From the NCBI GenBank assembly GCA_011389865.1, contig JAABTL010000012.1:18854-82853 (forward strand): DNA of 64,000 nt. The letters run 5' to 3'. Origin of the DNA: Trueperaceae bacterium. GTDB lineage: Bacteria > Deinococcota > Deinococci > Deinococcales > Trueperaceae. The position numbers and the translations under genes are program-made. The notes beneath the pieces were generated by a model that saw only the letters and a program-made list of their open reading frames with translations, did not search any database and had not been told where the DNA came from. Below are positions 27,853-35,760 of this stretch, in pieces; position 1 is the first letter of the stretch, and every line of letters begins with the position of its first letter.

Positions 27853-30828
27853 CTAGCAGGGCGCACCGAGCAGACCGTGCACGGTGCGGCCCAGCGCGTC
27901 GGTGGACAGGTCCTCGGGGGAAGGGGGCAGGTTCCCTTCACCGAGCAGCTCGAGCGCCTGCCGGCGGCTGACGGCTTGCGCGCCGGGGTGCCGGACGACC
28001 CAGCTCAGCAGTGTGGCGTTGAGGGCGGGGTCTTCGTCGGGCAGCGTGGCCCAGGTGACGAAGAGCTTGAAGAGCTCGGGCTTCTCGTGTCTGTCCCACG
28101 CGATCGTCAGTGCCCGCCGAAGCTGCGTTCGGGCCCGGTGAGGCTCGCCTCGCGCCACCAGGATCTTGGCCATCTCCCCGAACTGGACGGCGAGGCCCAT
28201 CTCGTCACCGACGGCTTCGCTGCAGCGCACAGCGGTCTCGGCTCGCTGCTGGGCCCGTTCGAGGTCGCCCCGCAGGTAACTGCACTGGGCCAGGCCCTCC
28301 CACATGAACGCGCGTTCGTACGACAGGCCGTGCCGCTCGACGAGATCGAGTCCCTCGCGGAACAGGGCTTCCGCCTCCTCGGGGCGACGCAGGTCGGCCC
28401 ACACCCTCCCGACGTCGCTCAACGTGCGGACCATGCCGACCGCGCGACCGAGACGCCGCTCGTAGCCGAGGACCTCCTCGTAGAGCCGCAAAGCCTCGTC
28501 GAGCTGCCCCTGATACCGTCTCGCCAGCGCCAGCCTCGAGGTGCAGCGGGCGAACGTGTCGGGGTCGCGCAGCGCTTCGGCGTGTGCCAGGGCGCGCTCG
28601 GCGTACGCAGCGGCGTCAGCGAAATGCCCCTTCCAGCAGTTCGTCACGACGAGTTCGCACAGGCAGTCGATCGTCAGCGCGAGCGCGTCGGGTACGTCCC
28701 CCGCGAGACGCAGTGCTGCGTGGGCGTGCTCGCCGGCGGCCGCGTGCCGGTCCAGCCGGCGTGCGAAGTAGGCCAACTGGTGGTGGAGGCGCGCCCGGAA
28801 GCGGGTCTCCGTGCGGGTCCCGAGGCGGTTCAGCGCGAGTTCGAAGAACGCGTTCCCCTCTTGCAGCAGGGCCCTGCCGGTGAAGAAGACGTTGAGAGCC
28901 TCGAGCGCCGCTTCGCAGAGGTCGAAGCGTCCGTGGTCGCAGGCCCAGCGCCAAGCGGCGCGGATGTTGTCGAGGTTCTCCTCGAGGGCCGTCAACGCCT
29001 CCGTCGGCGCCGCGCCCTTGAGCTCATCGCCCCGGTGTTCGACGAGCCCGAGGTAGTGGGCCGCATGCCGCTCCCGGTCGACCGCGCCCGAGGTCGACCG
29101 CTCGCGAGCGTACTGTCGGACGTCCATGTGCAGGGAGAACCGCCCCGCATCGGTCCTGCGCACCAGCGACCTGTCGATCAACGTCAGCAACGTCCTCGCG
29201 GCTGCGTGTGCGACGGCGTAGACCGCGTCCAGTTCGAAGCTGCCGTCGAACACCGCCAGGGTGCTTAGGACGCGCCGCTGCTCGTCGTCGAGGAGCTGCC
29301 AGGAGTGGTCGAAGACCGCGCGGAGGCTACGGTGGCGTTCGCTGAGCGCGTGCCCCGTCGATTCCAGCAGGTCGAGGTCGCGTTCGAGCGTGGCGACCAG
29401 GTCGGACAGGCGGTACAGCCGAACCCAGCTCGCGGCCAGCTCCAAGGCGAGCGGCATGCCGTCCAGCAGCGCGCACAGCCGAACGAGGTCGTCCCGGTCG
29501 GCCTCGTGCACGGTGAAGTCGGAGCGCGCCCGCCGGGCACTCCCCACGAAGAGCTGCACCGCGTCGTAGGACTCGAGGTCGCGGACGTGCGACGAGGACG
29601 GCACGGTCAGCCCCGCGAGGTCGACCACGGTTTCGCCGGGCAGGCCGAGCACGGTTCTCGAGGTGCACAGGAACGTGCACCGTGGCGCAGCGTCGAGGAG
29701 CTGCTGCACGAACGCCACGCCGCCGCCGATCAGGTGTTCGACGTTGTCGAGCACGATCAGCATGGCCCTGGGTCGCAGGTGGCGGAAGACGTCGTCCGCG
29801 ATGGGGCTCGAGCCCGTCAACTGCAGCCCCAGGGCGGAAGCGACCGCGCTCGGAACGTCCGCCGCCGAGTGCAGACCCTCGAGCGCCACGAACGCCGCAC
29901 CGTCCTCGAACGCGTGACGGCGCGCCTCCAGCACCTCCAGGCCCAGGCGCGTCTTCCCCACGCCCCCAGGACCCAACAGGGTCACGAGACGGACATCGGG
30001 TCGAGCCAGCAGGCTGCCGAGCTCCAGCAGGTCGGTGCGGCGCCCAACGAAGGGCGTGACCGGTCGAGGCGCGCCGGAGGCATGGACGCGAATCTCGCCC
30101 GCCGAACCGGGCGCACGCGCAGGGCCGCGCGCAGCGTCGTCGCGGATCGCGTCGGCGAGCTGCCGCGTGGACGCCATCGGCGTCATGTCGAGCTCCTCAG
30201 CGAGGCGTGCGCTGAACGTCCGGAAGGCCTCGAGGGCTCGCGCTCGGTCGCCCGCGGTCGCATACGCCCGCATGCACGCCTGAAGCACGTCTTCGTCCAG
30301 GACGTCGACCGCGAACACGCGTTGCAGCAGGTCGGCGGCATCACGCGCGCGCCCAGCCGCGCTCAAGTCGTCGGCGACGTGCAGCCCGGCGTCGCGCCAG
30401 CTCATCTGGAGCTCAGCGCGCGTCTGCTCGAGCCAGGCTTCGAACGCCGGCGAGTCGTCTCCGGGAACGCGTTCCAGGAACGTTCCGGCGTAGACGTCCA
30501 CCGCCGCCTGCCAGTCGCCCGCGGAGACGGCCCTCACGAAGGTGCGGACGTCGGTGTCGACCACCCAGCGAACACGCAGCGGCTCCACCTCGAGGGCGTG
30601 ACCGTGCGGACCGCGCTTGGCTTGGTACAGCAGTGCCCGCAGGCTCTGCTTGGCTTGGCGCTGCCCGGTTTCGGGCCAGAAGAGCGCCGTCAGTTCATCC
30701 CTGTCCACCCACGCTTGCCGGTACGCGAGGTAGCTCAGCAGCACGACGGGACGGGTGATCGGAGGCGCCTGCCACGATCCATCGAGCCGCAGTTTCGGTC
30801 CACCGAGAAGACGTACGTCGGGGGTCAC
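27853..30828 (-). CDS. SARP/BTAD-type transcriptional regulator with NTPase and TPR domains
   Basis: A 991-residue regulator. Residues 1-90 form an OmpR-like winged helix (VRLLGGPKLRLDG, VVLLSYLAYRQAWVDRDELT). Residues 90-240 are the bacterial transcriptional activation domain (LQRVFAVDVLDEDVLQACM). The STAND-type NTPase carries Walker A LLGPGGVGKTRLGLEVLEAR near 285, Walker B MLIVLDNVEHL and the GMPLALELAA sensor motif. The C-terminal 400 residues are TPR-like helical repeats. Such proteins activate nearby operons in response to a signal sensed by the NTPase/TPR part. The start is GTG 30828. It sits inside the tRNA-Ala island, after the small ORF at 30946-31167; its target is unknown. Confidence 0.92.
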   Translation of the reverse strand: MTPDVRLLGGPKLRLDGSWQAPPITRPVVLLSYLAYRQAWVDRDELTALFWPETGQRQAKQSLRALLYQAKRGPHGHALEVEPLRVRWVVDTDVRTFVRAVSAGDWQAAVDVYAGTFLERVPGDDSPAFEAWLEQTRAELQMSWRDAGLHVADDLSAAGRARDAADLLQRVFAVDVLDEDVLQACMRAYATAGDRARALEAFRTFSARLAEELDMTPMASTRQLADAIRDDAARGPARAPGSAGEIRVHASGAPRPVTPFVGRRTDLLELGSLLARPDVRLVTLLGPGGVGKTRLGLEVLEARRHAFEDGAAFVALEGLHSAADVPSAVASALGLQLTGSSPIADDVFRHLRPRAMLIVLDNVEHLIGGGVAFVQQLLDAAPRCTFLCTSRTVLGLPGETVVDLAGLTVPSSSHVRDLESYDAVQLFVGSARRARSDFTVHEADRDDLVRLCALLDGMPLALELAASWVRLYRLSDLVATLERDLDLLESTGHALSERHRSLRAVFDHSWQLLDDEQRRVLSTLAVFDGSFELDAVYAVAHAAARTLLTLIDRSLVRRTDAGRFSLHMDVRQYARERSTSGAVDRERHAAHYLGLVEHRGDELKGAAPTEALTALEENLDNIRAAWRWACDHGRFDLCEAALEALNVFFTGRALLQEGNAFFELALNRLGTRTETRFRARLHHQLAYFARRLDRHAAAGEHAHAALRLAGDVPDALALTIDCLCELVVTNCWKGHFADAAAYAERALAHAEALRDPDTFARCTSRLALARRYQGQLDEALRLYEEVLGYERRLGRAVGMVRTLSDVGRVWADLRRPEEAEALFREGLDLVERHGLSYERAFMWEGLAQCSYLRGDLERAQQRAETAVRCSEAVGDEMGLAVQFGEMAKILVARGEPHRARTQLRRALTIAWDRHEKPELFKLFVTWATLPDEDPALNATLLSWVVRHPGAQAVSRRQALELLGEGNLPPSPEDLSTDALGRTVHGLLGAPC

Positions 30829-30945
30829 GGTCGGCCGTCACCTTACCAGGCGGGCTCACTGGCAACGGCTCCGATAGCAGCGTCTTCTGCTTGGCTCGCT
30901 CGACTCGCTACCCGACGCGTCCGGCGCTAACGGGGTTAACGCCGT

Positions 30946-31167
30946 TCAGTCCGATCCGTACTGCGGCCGCTGCAAAGCGGCGACGCGAACGGCAGGCCGT
31001 CGCGGTTCGATCCAGGTCGCGATGCGCCGAACGACGCCCGCGATGCGCATGCGGTAGGACGTGTGGAGCGACGGCAGGCTGGACGCGACCCGGGCCTCGC
31101 GATGGAGGCGATCGATGCGCTCGTGAGCGTTCCGGTGGATGGCGCTCGTGTCATGCGGTGAGAACAT
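30946..31167 (-). CDS. small basic protein of unknown function
   Basis: A 73-residue protein starting MFSPHDTSAIHRNAHERID. ATG 31167 has GAGGAG eight bases upstream, which supports translation. The middle (HRNAHERIDRLHREARVA) looks helical, and the C-terminal half is arginine-rich. I recognise no family. It precedes the SARP regulator by 117 bases in the same direction, so the two may be co-transcribed within the tRNA-Ala island. The longer frame further upstream is antisense to the tRNA remnant and is not coding. Confidence 0.6.
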   Translation of the reverse strand: MFSPHDTSAIHRNAHERIDRLHREARVASSLPSLHTSYRMRIAGVVRRIATWIEPRRPAVRVAALQRPQYGSD

Positions 31168-31410
31168 GAGGTGCTCCTCTCGGGTGCTCGGCTGGGCCAA
31201 CGGGAAGGTGCGCCTAACCGCACGGGCAGCGTACGAACCGGGGTGTGACCCAAGCGTCATCGAAGCGTGATCGAGCCGTCCTGGACGGCTGATCTCCGAT
31301 CCCGAGCGCCGCCGTGTCCGGCGCTGGCGCTGGTCGCCGTCGGCGCCGACCGAGTCCATCACGTGCGCTTCCGCGGTGGTCGGCTCGATCGGAGCGTCCG
31401 CGGCGACCGC

Positions 31411-31453
31411 CGCACTCAAGAGGTCAGGGGTTCGAACCCCCTCGGCTCCACCA
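31411..31453 (+). repeat. 43-bp copy of tRNA-Ala 3' half (possible att site)
   Basis: Forty of 43 bases match 27712-27754, including the full T arm and CCACCA. The 3' acceptor reads CGGCTCC, and no partner GGAGCCG lies upstream, so no intact tRNA can form. A GC hairpin with a GTCGCTTCTC arm follows (about 31481-31514), paralogous to the hairpin after the real tRNA. Confidence 0.75.
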
Positions 31454-31571
31454 GGCAAGAAGCCGTCCCACACGGCGTTGACGTGGAGAGCGACTCCGCT
31501 GCTACGGGGTCGCTTCTCGCTTGTGGTATGTCCATGCGTTGGCCTGCGCCGCCGTGATACTGAACCGACCG

Positions 31572-31580
31572 TGCTAGGTT
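31572..31580 (+). promoter_or_regulatory. extended -10 promoter giving a leaderless transcript
   Basis: TG (31572-31573) and TAGGTT (31575-31580) end seven bases before ATG 31588, so transcription should begin at or next to the start codon. No Shine-Dalgarno could fit in between. Confidence 0.55.
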
Positions 31581-31587
31581 CTTCGGC

Positions 31588-31836
31588 ATGAGAGACGCCG
31601 CACTCGTGGCGAGCGTCGCCGTGCTCCTCGCCCTGGCCGCGTGCGGGGGCGGGACCGCGACGGGCACATGGTCGGGCACCGTCACCACGCCCGGCAACAC
31701 GCGGGGCTCACCCATGCTCCTGACCCTGATCGAGGAAGACGGCGTCCTCAGCGGCAACGCCTTCGTCGTCTTCATGAACCTCGACGTCGCCGGGACGCGG
31801 ACGGGCGCGGACGCCTCGATGACGCTGTGGCGATGA
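31588..31836 (+). CDS. small lipoprotein, probably truncated
   Basis: An 82-residue product with a clear lipoprotein signal (LLALAACGGG, Cys 19). The mature part starts TGTWSGTVTTPGNTRGSPML and reads as one edge of a lipocalin-like or beta-barrel domain (IEEDGVLSGNAFVVF). It stops abruptly after TLWR, and coding-like pieces continue in other frames downstream, so the gene may be frameshifted. Its promoter suggests a leaderless mRNA. Function unknown. Confidence 0.6.
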   Translation: MRDAALVASVAVLLALAACGGGTATGTWSGTVTTPGNTRGSPMLLTLIEEDGVLSGNAFVVFMNLDVAGTRTGADASMTLWR

Positions 31837-32264
31837 CCTTGTCGTCACCGCCGTGCAGCAGTCGGGACGGCCTGTCGTCGGGCTCGGCGAGGGCGGCAAG
31901 CGTTCTTCGGGCAGTTGGCGTCGCCAATCGGTTGCCCCAACGGGCGCCATGGAAGCCAGCTGACCACCTTCACTGCCGCGGCCCCCATGCACCCGTCGCT
32001 CGTCGGGCCCCGCAACACCGCCGCCCCGGGTGGCCAGGTGTAGGTCACCGCGAAGGGGATGGCGTATGTCGACGTCGACGTGCCAAATCCCGCCGCTCCG
32101 CTGGAAGTCGTCGGCCGCACCGGTACCGATCACTACATCCATCTGATCGACGGCTCACGCGCAGGCTCCGCCCTTGGGGCTTCCACGGCGCACCGTCCTC
32201 CTACACGAGCGACGGCTGGAACGCGCTCGCCAACCTCATGGACTACCTGATCTCCGCCCGCTGA
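31837..32264 (+). pseudogene. decayed coding sequence downstream of the lipoprotein
   Basis: No intact gene covers this stretch, but fragments look like protein in different frames. Around 32059 one frame reads MAYVDVDVPNPAAPLEVVGR with YIHLIDGSRAGSALG, and the frame ending at 32264 reads GFHGAPSSYTSDGWNALANL then MDYLISAR. Separate frames and internal stops suggest at least two frameshifts in an older secreted protein. The family is not recognised. Confidence 0.4.
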
Positions 32265-32411
32265 CGAGCCCTCACGCGAGCGACCGCCTGGGTCATCACC
32301 CGAGCGGTCGCTCGCGGATGCCGCCCGATGCTGGCATCCCGCTCGACGCCCGCGCCTCACCGGCGCATCGACATCGTGCCGCGATACACTGCGTGCCCTC
32401 GTTCCAGTCCA

Positions 32412-33197
32412 TCACTCCGTGAAGCGACGTAACAGGATGGTGTGCCCCGGCTGCATGCCGCGCCCCGGCGGGTACTCGCACATCTCATCGATCTGGACGA
32501 GCGACATGGCATTGAAGGAGGTGAAGACCAGCGACCACGTTCCGACGTCGCCGGGGCTGCAGATCTGGGTCGCCTCGTCGCTCACGAGCGTAAGCACGCC
32601 CCCCTCGACGGCGTAGCTGCCGCTGTCGTCCGGGGCGGTGTCGAGGTGCGAGAAGGCGTAGGCGTGCCGGTAGCTACCCTCCGGCGACAAGCGCAAGCTT
32701 CCGGCCGTGCCCGTCCAGCGCCCGACGAGCGCCTCCTGCATGAGCCCATCGCGTTGGTCCGCGTCCAGCACGCGCAACATGCCCACGATCCGCTCGCCGT
32801 ACACCACGTACACGCCGGTCGAACGCAACGGCGCCAAGCCCTCCGGCACCAGCTCGCCCCACATGCGCTCGCGCGTGATCAGCACCGCCCCGTCGCTGGC
32901 CACCGCCTCCAACTCGACCTCGAGCCGCACCGACGAGGTGAACATCCGCCGTACCTGATCCGACATCACCACGCTGAGTTTCGGCCCGTCGACGGCGCTC
33001 CAGAACAAGTCGTACTCGGCGAGCACGACGCTGGGTGCGAGGAACTCCCGTGCGGCGAACTCGTTGCCCTCCGAGATCGTCGCCGCGTAGCGCTCCACCA
33101 CCTGGAACTGCACGGGCACCGGCCCATCGGCGAGAGCGAACGCGCCCATCACGAACGCACCCATCACCATGAGTTGACGAACGATCGACCGTGCCAT
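32412..33197 (-). CDS. exported protein with SnoaL/NTF2-like and beta-barrel-like parts
   Basis: A 261-residue protein. A signal peptide (MARSIVRQLMVMGAFVMGAFALAD) precedes a domain of about 120 residues that looks NTF2-like (VVERYAATISEGNEFAAREF, VLITRERMWGELVPE). The second half (ALVGRWTGTAGSLRLSPEGS, YAFSHLDTAPDDSGSYAVEG) resembles a lipocalin-like META-type barrel. ATG 33197 has AGGGGCG just upstream. Function unknown. It ends 147 bases from the decayed region and is divergent from the rhodanese gene. Confidence 0.75.
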   Translation of the reverse strand: MARSIVRQLMVMGAFVMGAFALADGPVPVQFQVVERYAATISEGNEFAAREFLAPSVVLAEYDLFWSAVDGPKLSVVMSDQVRRMFTSSVRLEVELEAVASDGAVLITRERMWGELVPEGLAPLRSTGVYVVYGERIVGMLRVLDADQRDGLMQEALVGRWTGTAGSLRLSPEGSYRHAYAFSHLDTAPDDSGSYAVEGGVLTLVSDEATQICSPGDVGTWSLVFTSFNAMSLVQIDEMCEYPPGRGMQPGHTILLRRFTE

Positions 33198-33681
33198 GTC
33201 ACGCCCCTTCCACGAGAAGGCGACCCGGCAGCCCGTCCGATCCGTCAACCAAGGCATGTCGTCTGTACGGCCATGCTAGCGCATCGATCGTCTCGCAGGC
33301 GTTCGATCAACGGAAGCGTCGGCCAGGGACCACGCGGCTCGCGCTGCGACCCTCGACGTCGCGGGGCCGCCGTGAACCCGCAGGGAACGTTCGCCCTGCC
33401 TAGGAGTGTGCCAACCCGCACCGGCGTGGCCCTCCCCCGCCCGCGGAGAGTCGCCGCATCGTGCGGCCAGATGTAACGATCTCGCCCGCGCACCACGGGT
33501 CGGAAGCCGCGCCCGCGCTCCGACGTGCCTTGGTCCGCCCGGCAGTATGCTGGTTGCACGGCGGTGATCGAATCACATCGGAGCGAACCTCGATGGGCAG
33601 ATGCCGGACTGCCTCCCTGGCCACGCGTCGCGGGCGCGCCCGTCCTCGGTCTCAGCACCCAAGCCAAGGGAGAGATCGGCC
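33198..33681. other. 484-base gene-free divergent region
   Basis: No supported gene. It separates two divergently read exported proteins, so it should hold both promoters. On the minus strand TAGCAT (ATGCTA on plus at 33273-33278) is a plausible -10 about 75 bases before the gene starting at 33197. On the plus strand TATGCT at 33546-33551 is a weaker candidate. Nothing else is seen. Confidence 0.5.
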
Positions 33682-34614
33682 ATGGATTCGCGTCACCATG
33701 ACTTCCAGCGACTTCCGCAGGGTCGTCTCGCGCTCGTGCTGCTTCTCACCGGGCTCATCCTGACGGCCGGTGTCGCGCCGGCCCAGGGGAGCAGTTCCAT
33801 GTTCCGCGTCAGCTACGCGCGGCCCGAGATCCTCACCGACGTCACGTGGCTGGCCGAGCACCTCGACGACCCCACGGTGCGCGTCGTCGACGCCCGAATC
33901 CCCTTCGAAGGGGCCCTCTACGAGGCAGCGCACATCCCCGGCGCCGTGTTCGCCGACATGTTCTTCGGCGTGCCGATCATGCCGCCGGAGGCGTTCGCCG
34001 AAGCGATGGGCCAGCTCGGCATCGGCGACGACACGACCGTCGTCATCTACGACACGGCCGGCGGCGCGTGGGGCGCGCGCCTGTGGTGGGCCCTGAAGCT
34101 CCACGGGCACGACCGCGCCATGATGCTGAACGGCGGCCTGCGCCAATGGATCATGGCGGGGTTGCCCATCGAGACGACCGCGCCTACGGTCACGCCCACC
34201 ACCTTCACGCCCGACACGAACCTCCGTTGGTTGGCGACGGCCGACGAGGTCCGGGCCGCGATCGACGACCCCGACGTCGCCATCGTCGACACGCTGCCTC
34301 TCCCCGTCTACCGGGGCGACAGCGTCCCTTACGAGCGGCCGGGGCACATCCCCACGGCGCTCAGCTTCCCGACGCCCGACACCATCGACGCCGTGGCGCT
34401 CACCTTGATGCCTGCCGAAGCGTTGTCGCACATGCTGGCCCGCTTGGGCCTCGATCCCACGCGCCGCGCCGTGACGTATTGCGGAGGCGGCTTCTACGGT
34501 GCCCATGGCGCCTTCGTTCTCTACCTGATGGGCTTCGACGACGTGTCCCTGTACGCCGGCTCGCTGATGGACTGGACCTCCGACCCGAGCAACCCCATGA
34601 CGACCGTGCCGTGA
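33682..34614 (+). CDS. exported two-domain rhodanese (sulfurtransferase)
   Basis: A 310-residue protein. The signal peptide (LALVLLLTGLILTAGVAPAQ) precedes tandem rhodanese domains. The inactive first domain spans about 45-160 (VRVVDARIPFEGALYEAAHI, VVIYDTAGGAWGARLWWALK). The second holds the active-site cysteine in TYCGGGFYGAHGAF near residue 273. Exported thiosulfate or 3-mercaptopyruvate sulfurtransferases of this type transfer sulfane sulfur to thiol acceptors, and also occur in cyanide detoxification. ATG 33682 has GGGAGAG upstream; the longer frame has no signal. It converges with the next gene at a 16-base gap. Confidence 0.88.
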   Translation: MDSRHHDFQRLPQGRLALVLLLTGLILTAGVAPAQGSSSMFRVSYARPEILTDVTWLAEHLDDPTVRVVDARIPFEGALYEAAHIPGAVFADMFFGVPIMPPEAFAEAMGQLGIGDDTTVVIYDTAGGAWGARLWWALKLHGHDRAMMLNGGLRQWIMAGLPIETTAPTVTPTTFTPDTNLRWLATADEVRAAIDDPDVAIVDTLPLPVYRGDSVPYERPGHIPTALSFPTPDTIDAVALTLMPAEALSHMLARLGLDPTRRAVTYCGGGFYGAHGAFVLYLMGFDDVSLYAGSLMDWTSDPSNPMTTVP

Positions 34615-34630
34615 CCGAGGCCCGTCCCCC

Positions 34631-34996
34631 TCACGCCCCCAACGCGAAGAACATCGGGCTGAAGTAGGGCACCAGCCAGACGAACCACACGACCACGCTG
34701 AAGCGGTGAAAGCGCGTCAGCCACGCCTCGTCGCGACGCCACAGCACCGCCGCGGCCCAGACCGCGTGCACGAACATGAGGACGATCGCCAGCAGGCCGG
34801 TGAGCCCGTGGACATCGCGGGTGAGCCCGCCGGCGAACTCGAACATCATGCCGGTGCCCAGGGTGTCGAACGCCAGGCCGAGGACGAACATCGCCAGGTG
34901 CCAGGGCTTCAGCCGGCCCTGGAGCCGCTCGCTCCACACGCCGATCGTGTAGAACGCGAGCGCCAGGGTGATCGTGACCGTCGCGCCGACGGGCAT
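34631..34996 (-). CDS. small membrane protein of the HsmA/TIGR03987 type
   Basis: A 121-residue integral membrane protein with four helices: ATVTITLALAFYTIGVWSER, HLAMFVLGLAFDTLGTGMMF, GLTGLLAIVLMFVHAVWAAA and FSVVVWFVWLVPYFSPMFF. The pattern KPWHLAMFVLGLAFDTLGTG and MFVHAVWAAAVLWRRDE fits the TIGR03987 family. Conserved histidines in the helices could bind heme or metal, but this is not established for the family. ATG 34996 has GGGGGAGGC upstream; the upstream extension of the ORF is not protein-like. Confidence 0.75.
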   Translation of the reverse strand: MPVGATVTITLALAFYTIGVWSERLQGRLKPWHLAMFVLGLAFDTLGTGMMFEFAGGLTRDVHGLTGLLAIVLMFVHAVWAAAVLWRRDEAWLTRFHRFSVVVWFVWLVPYFSPMFFALGA

Positions 34997-35114
34997 GGAC
35001 GCCTCCCCCGGCCCACGATACGCCCAGGCGCCACGGTCGCGGCCTTGTCCGGGCTGGCGGCATCCTCGAGCTTCAGGCGCCACAGTATCCGCGTCGGGTC
35101 GAGCAACGGCGAGT

Positions 35115-35447
35115 TCACCAGACGTCGTAGGCGCCCGGGATCGTGAGCGTGATCGACCAGCTTCCGCCGATGGGGACGATGGGCGAGGACAACGGCTCGA
35201 CACCGTCCGGGACGCGGTGCGACTTCACGTGCTGGGCGTGGTACGCCGTCACGCCGTGGTGCGGGCCGGCGGCTACTAAGGTGATCGTGTCGCCGGGCTG
35301 GACGCACAGGCCCATCGGCTCGAAGAAGAAGGCGGGGATCTCCTGGCCCTCGATCGGGAGCGTCATCATCTGGACCTGGTGGTTCGTCTGCGCTGCCACG
35401 GAAGCAAAGACGAACGCGACGAGCAGCGTGGTGAGCATGCGGTGCAT
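35115..35447 (-). CDS. exported cupredoxin-like protein lacking the C-terminal ligand segment
   Basis: A 110-residue product. The signal peptide (MHRMLTTLLVAFVFASVAAQ) precedes a plastocyanin-like strand order: ALPIEG-type beta strand, LCVQPGDTITLVAAGPHHGV with a candidate copper His, and SWSITLTIPGAYDVW. In relatives the last strand continues into a Cys-x-x-His-x-x-x-x-Met ligand loop, but here TGA comes immediately after PGAYDVW. Either the gene is truncated or frameshifted, or this version binds no type 1 copper. Short open sequence in the next frame (LVNSPLLDPTRILWRLKLED) does not restore the motif. Confidence 0.7.
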   Translation of the reverse strand: MHRMLTTLLVAFVFASVAAQTNHQVQMMTLPIEGQEIPAFFFEPMGLCVQPGDTITLVAAGPHHGVTAYHAQHVKSHRVPDGVEPLSSPIVPIGGSWSITLTIPGAYDVW

Positions 35448-35652
35448 GGGACACCTCCTTGGGAATCCCTCGCGGGCGCGTCACGGCGCGTCCGCGCGAG
35501 TCGGTGTTCATCTTGGGCAAGGCTCGATGACCGACGGATGACCGGGCGACGACCGGCGATCGCCCGACCGCGACGGCCGACTGGCGCATGGCACACCCGC
35601 TCGCGCGCCTCAGGCACCCAGGGCGGCGGCCGCGGATGTGAAGTTCGTGAGG

Positions 35653-35681
35653 TTGACGGCTGGCATCAACAGGCGGATACT
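35653..35681 (+). promoter_or_regulatory. promoter of the subtilisin gene
   Basis: TTGACG (35653-35658), 17-base spacer, GATACT (35676-35681). It lies in the 313-base divergent gap before the protease at 35761, giving a leader of about 73 bases that includes AGGAGGG. No other gene is seen in the gap. Confidence 0.65.
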
Positions 35682-35760
35682 CGGAGGCAAGGACAAATGT
35701 CCCTACCGCCTGGAGCGCCCGGCCACGGCCGGACCCACGTCGGTACGAGGAGGGCAACCG

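Noticed and set aside
31379..31453. A second complete tRNA gene
   Set aside because: The T arm and acceptor 3' strand are present, but no 5' acceptor partner (GGAGCCG) or anticodon stem exists upstream. Treated as a 3' remnant.
31170..31473. Long minus-strand frame beginning with a GAEGVRTPDLLSA peptide
   Set aside because: This peptide is the well-known translation of the antisense strand of a tRNA 3' half. The same peptide appears antisense to the real tRNA-Ala at 27679-27754. Only the C-terminal 73 codons from ATG 31167 are kept.
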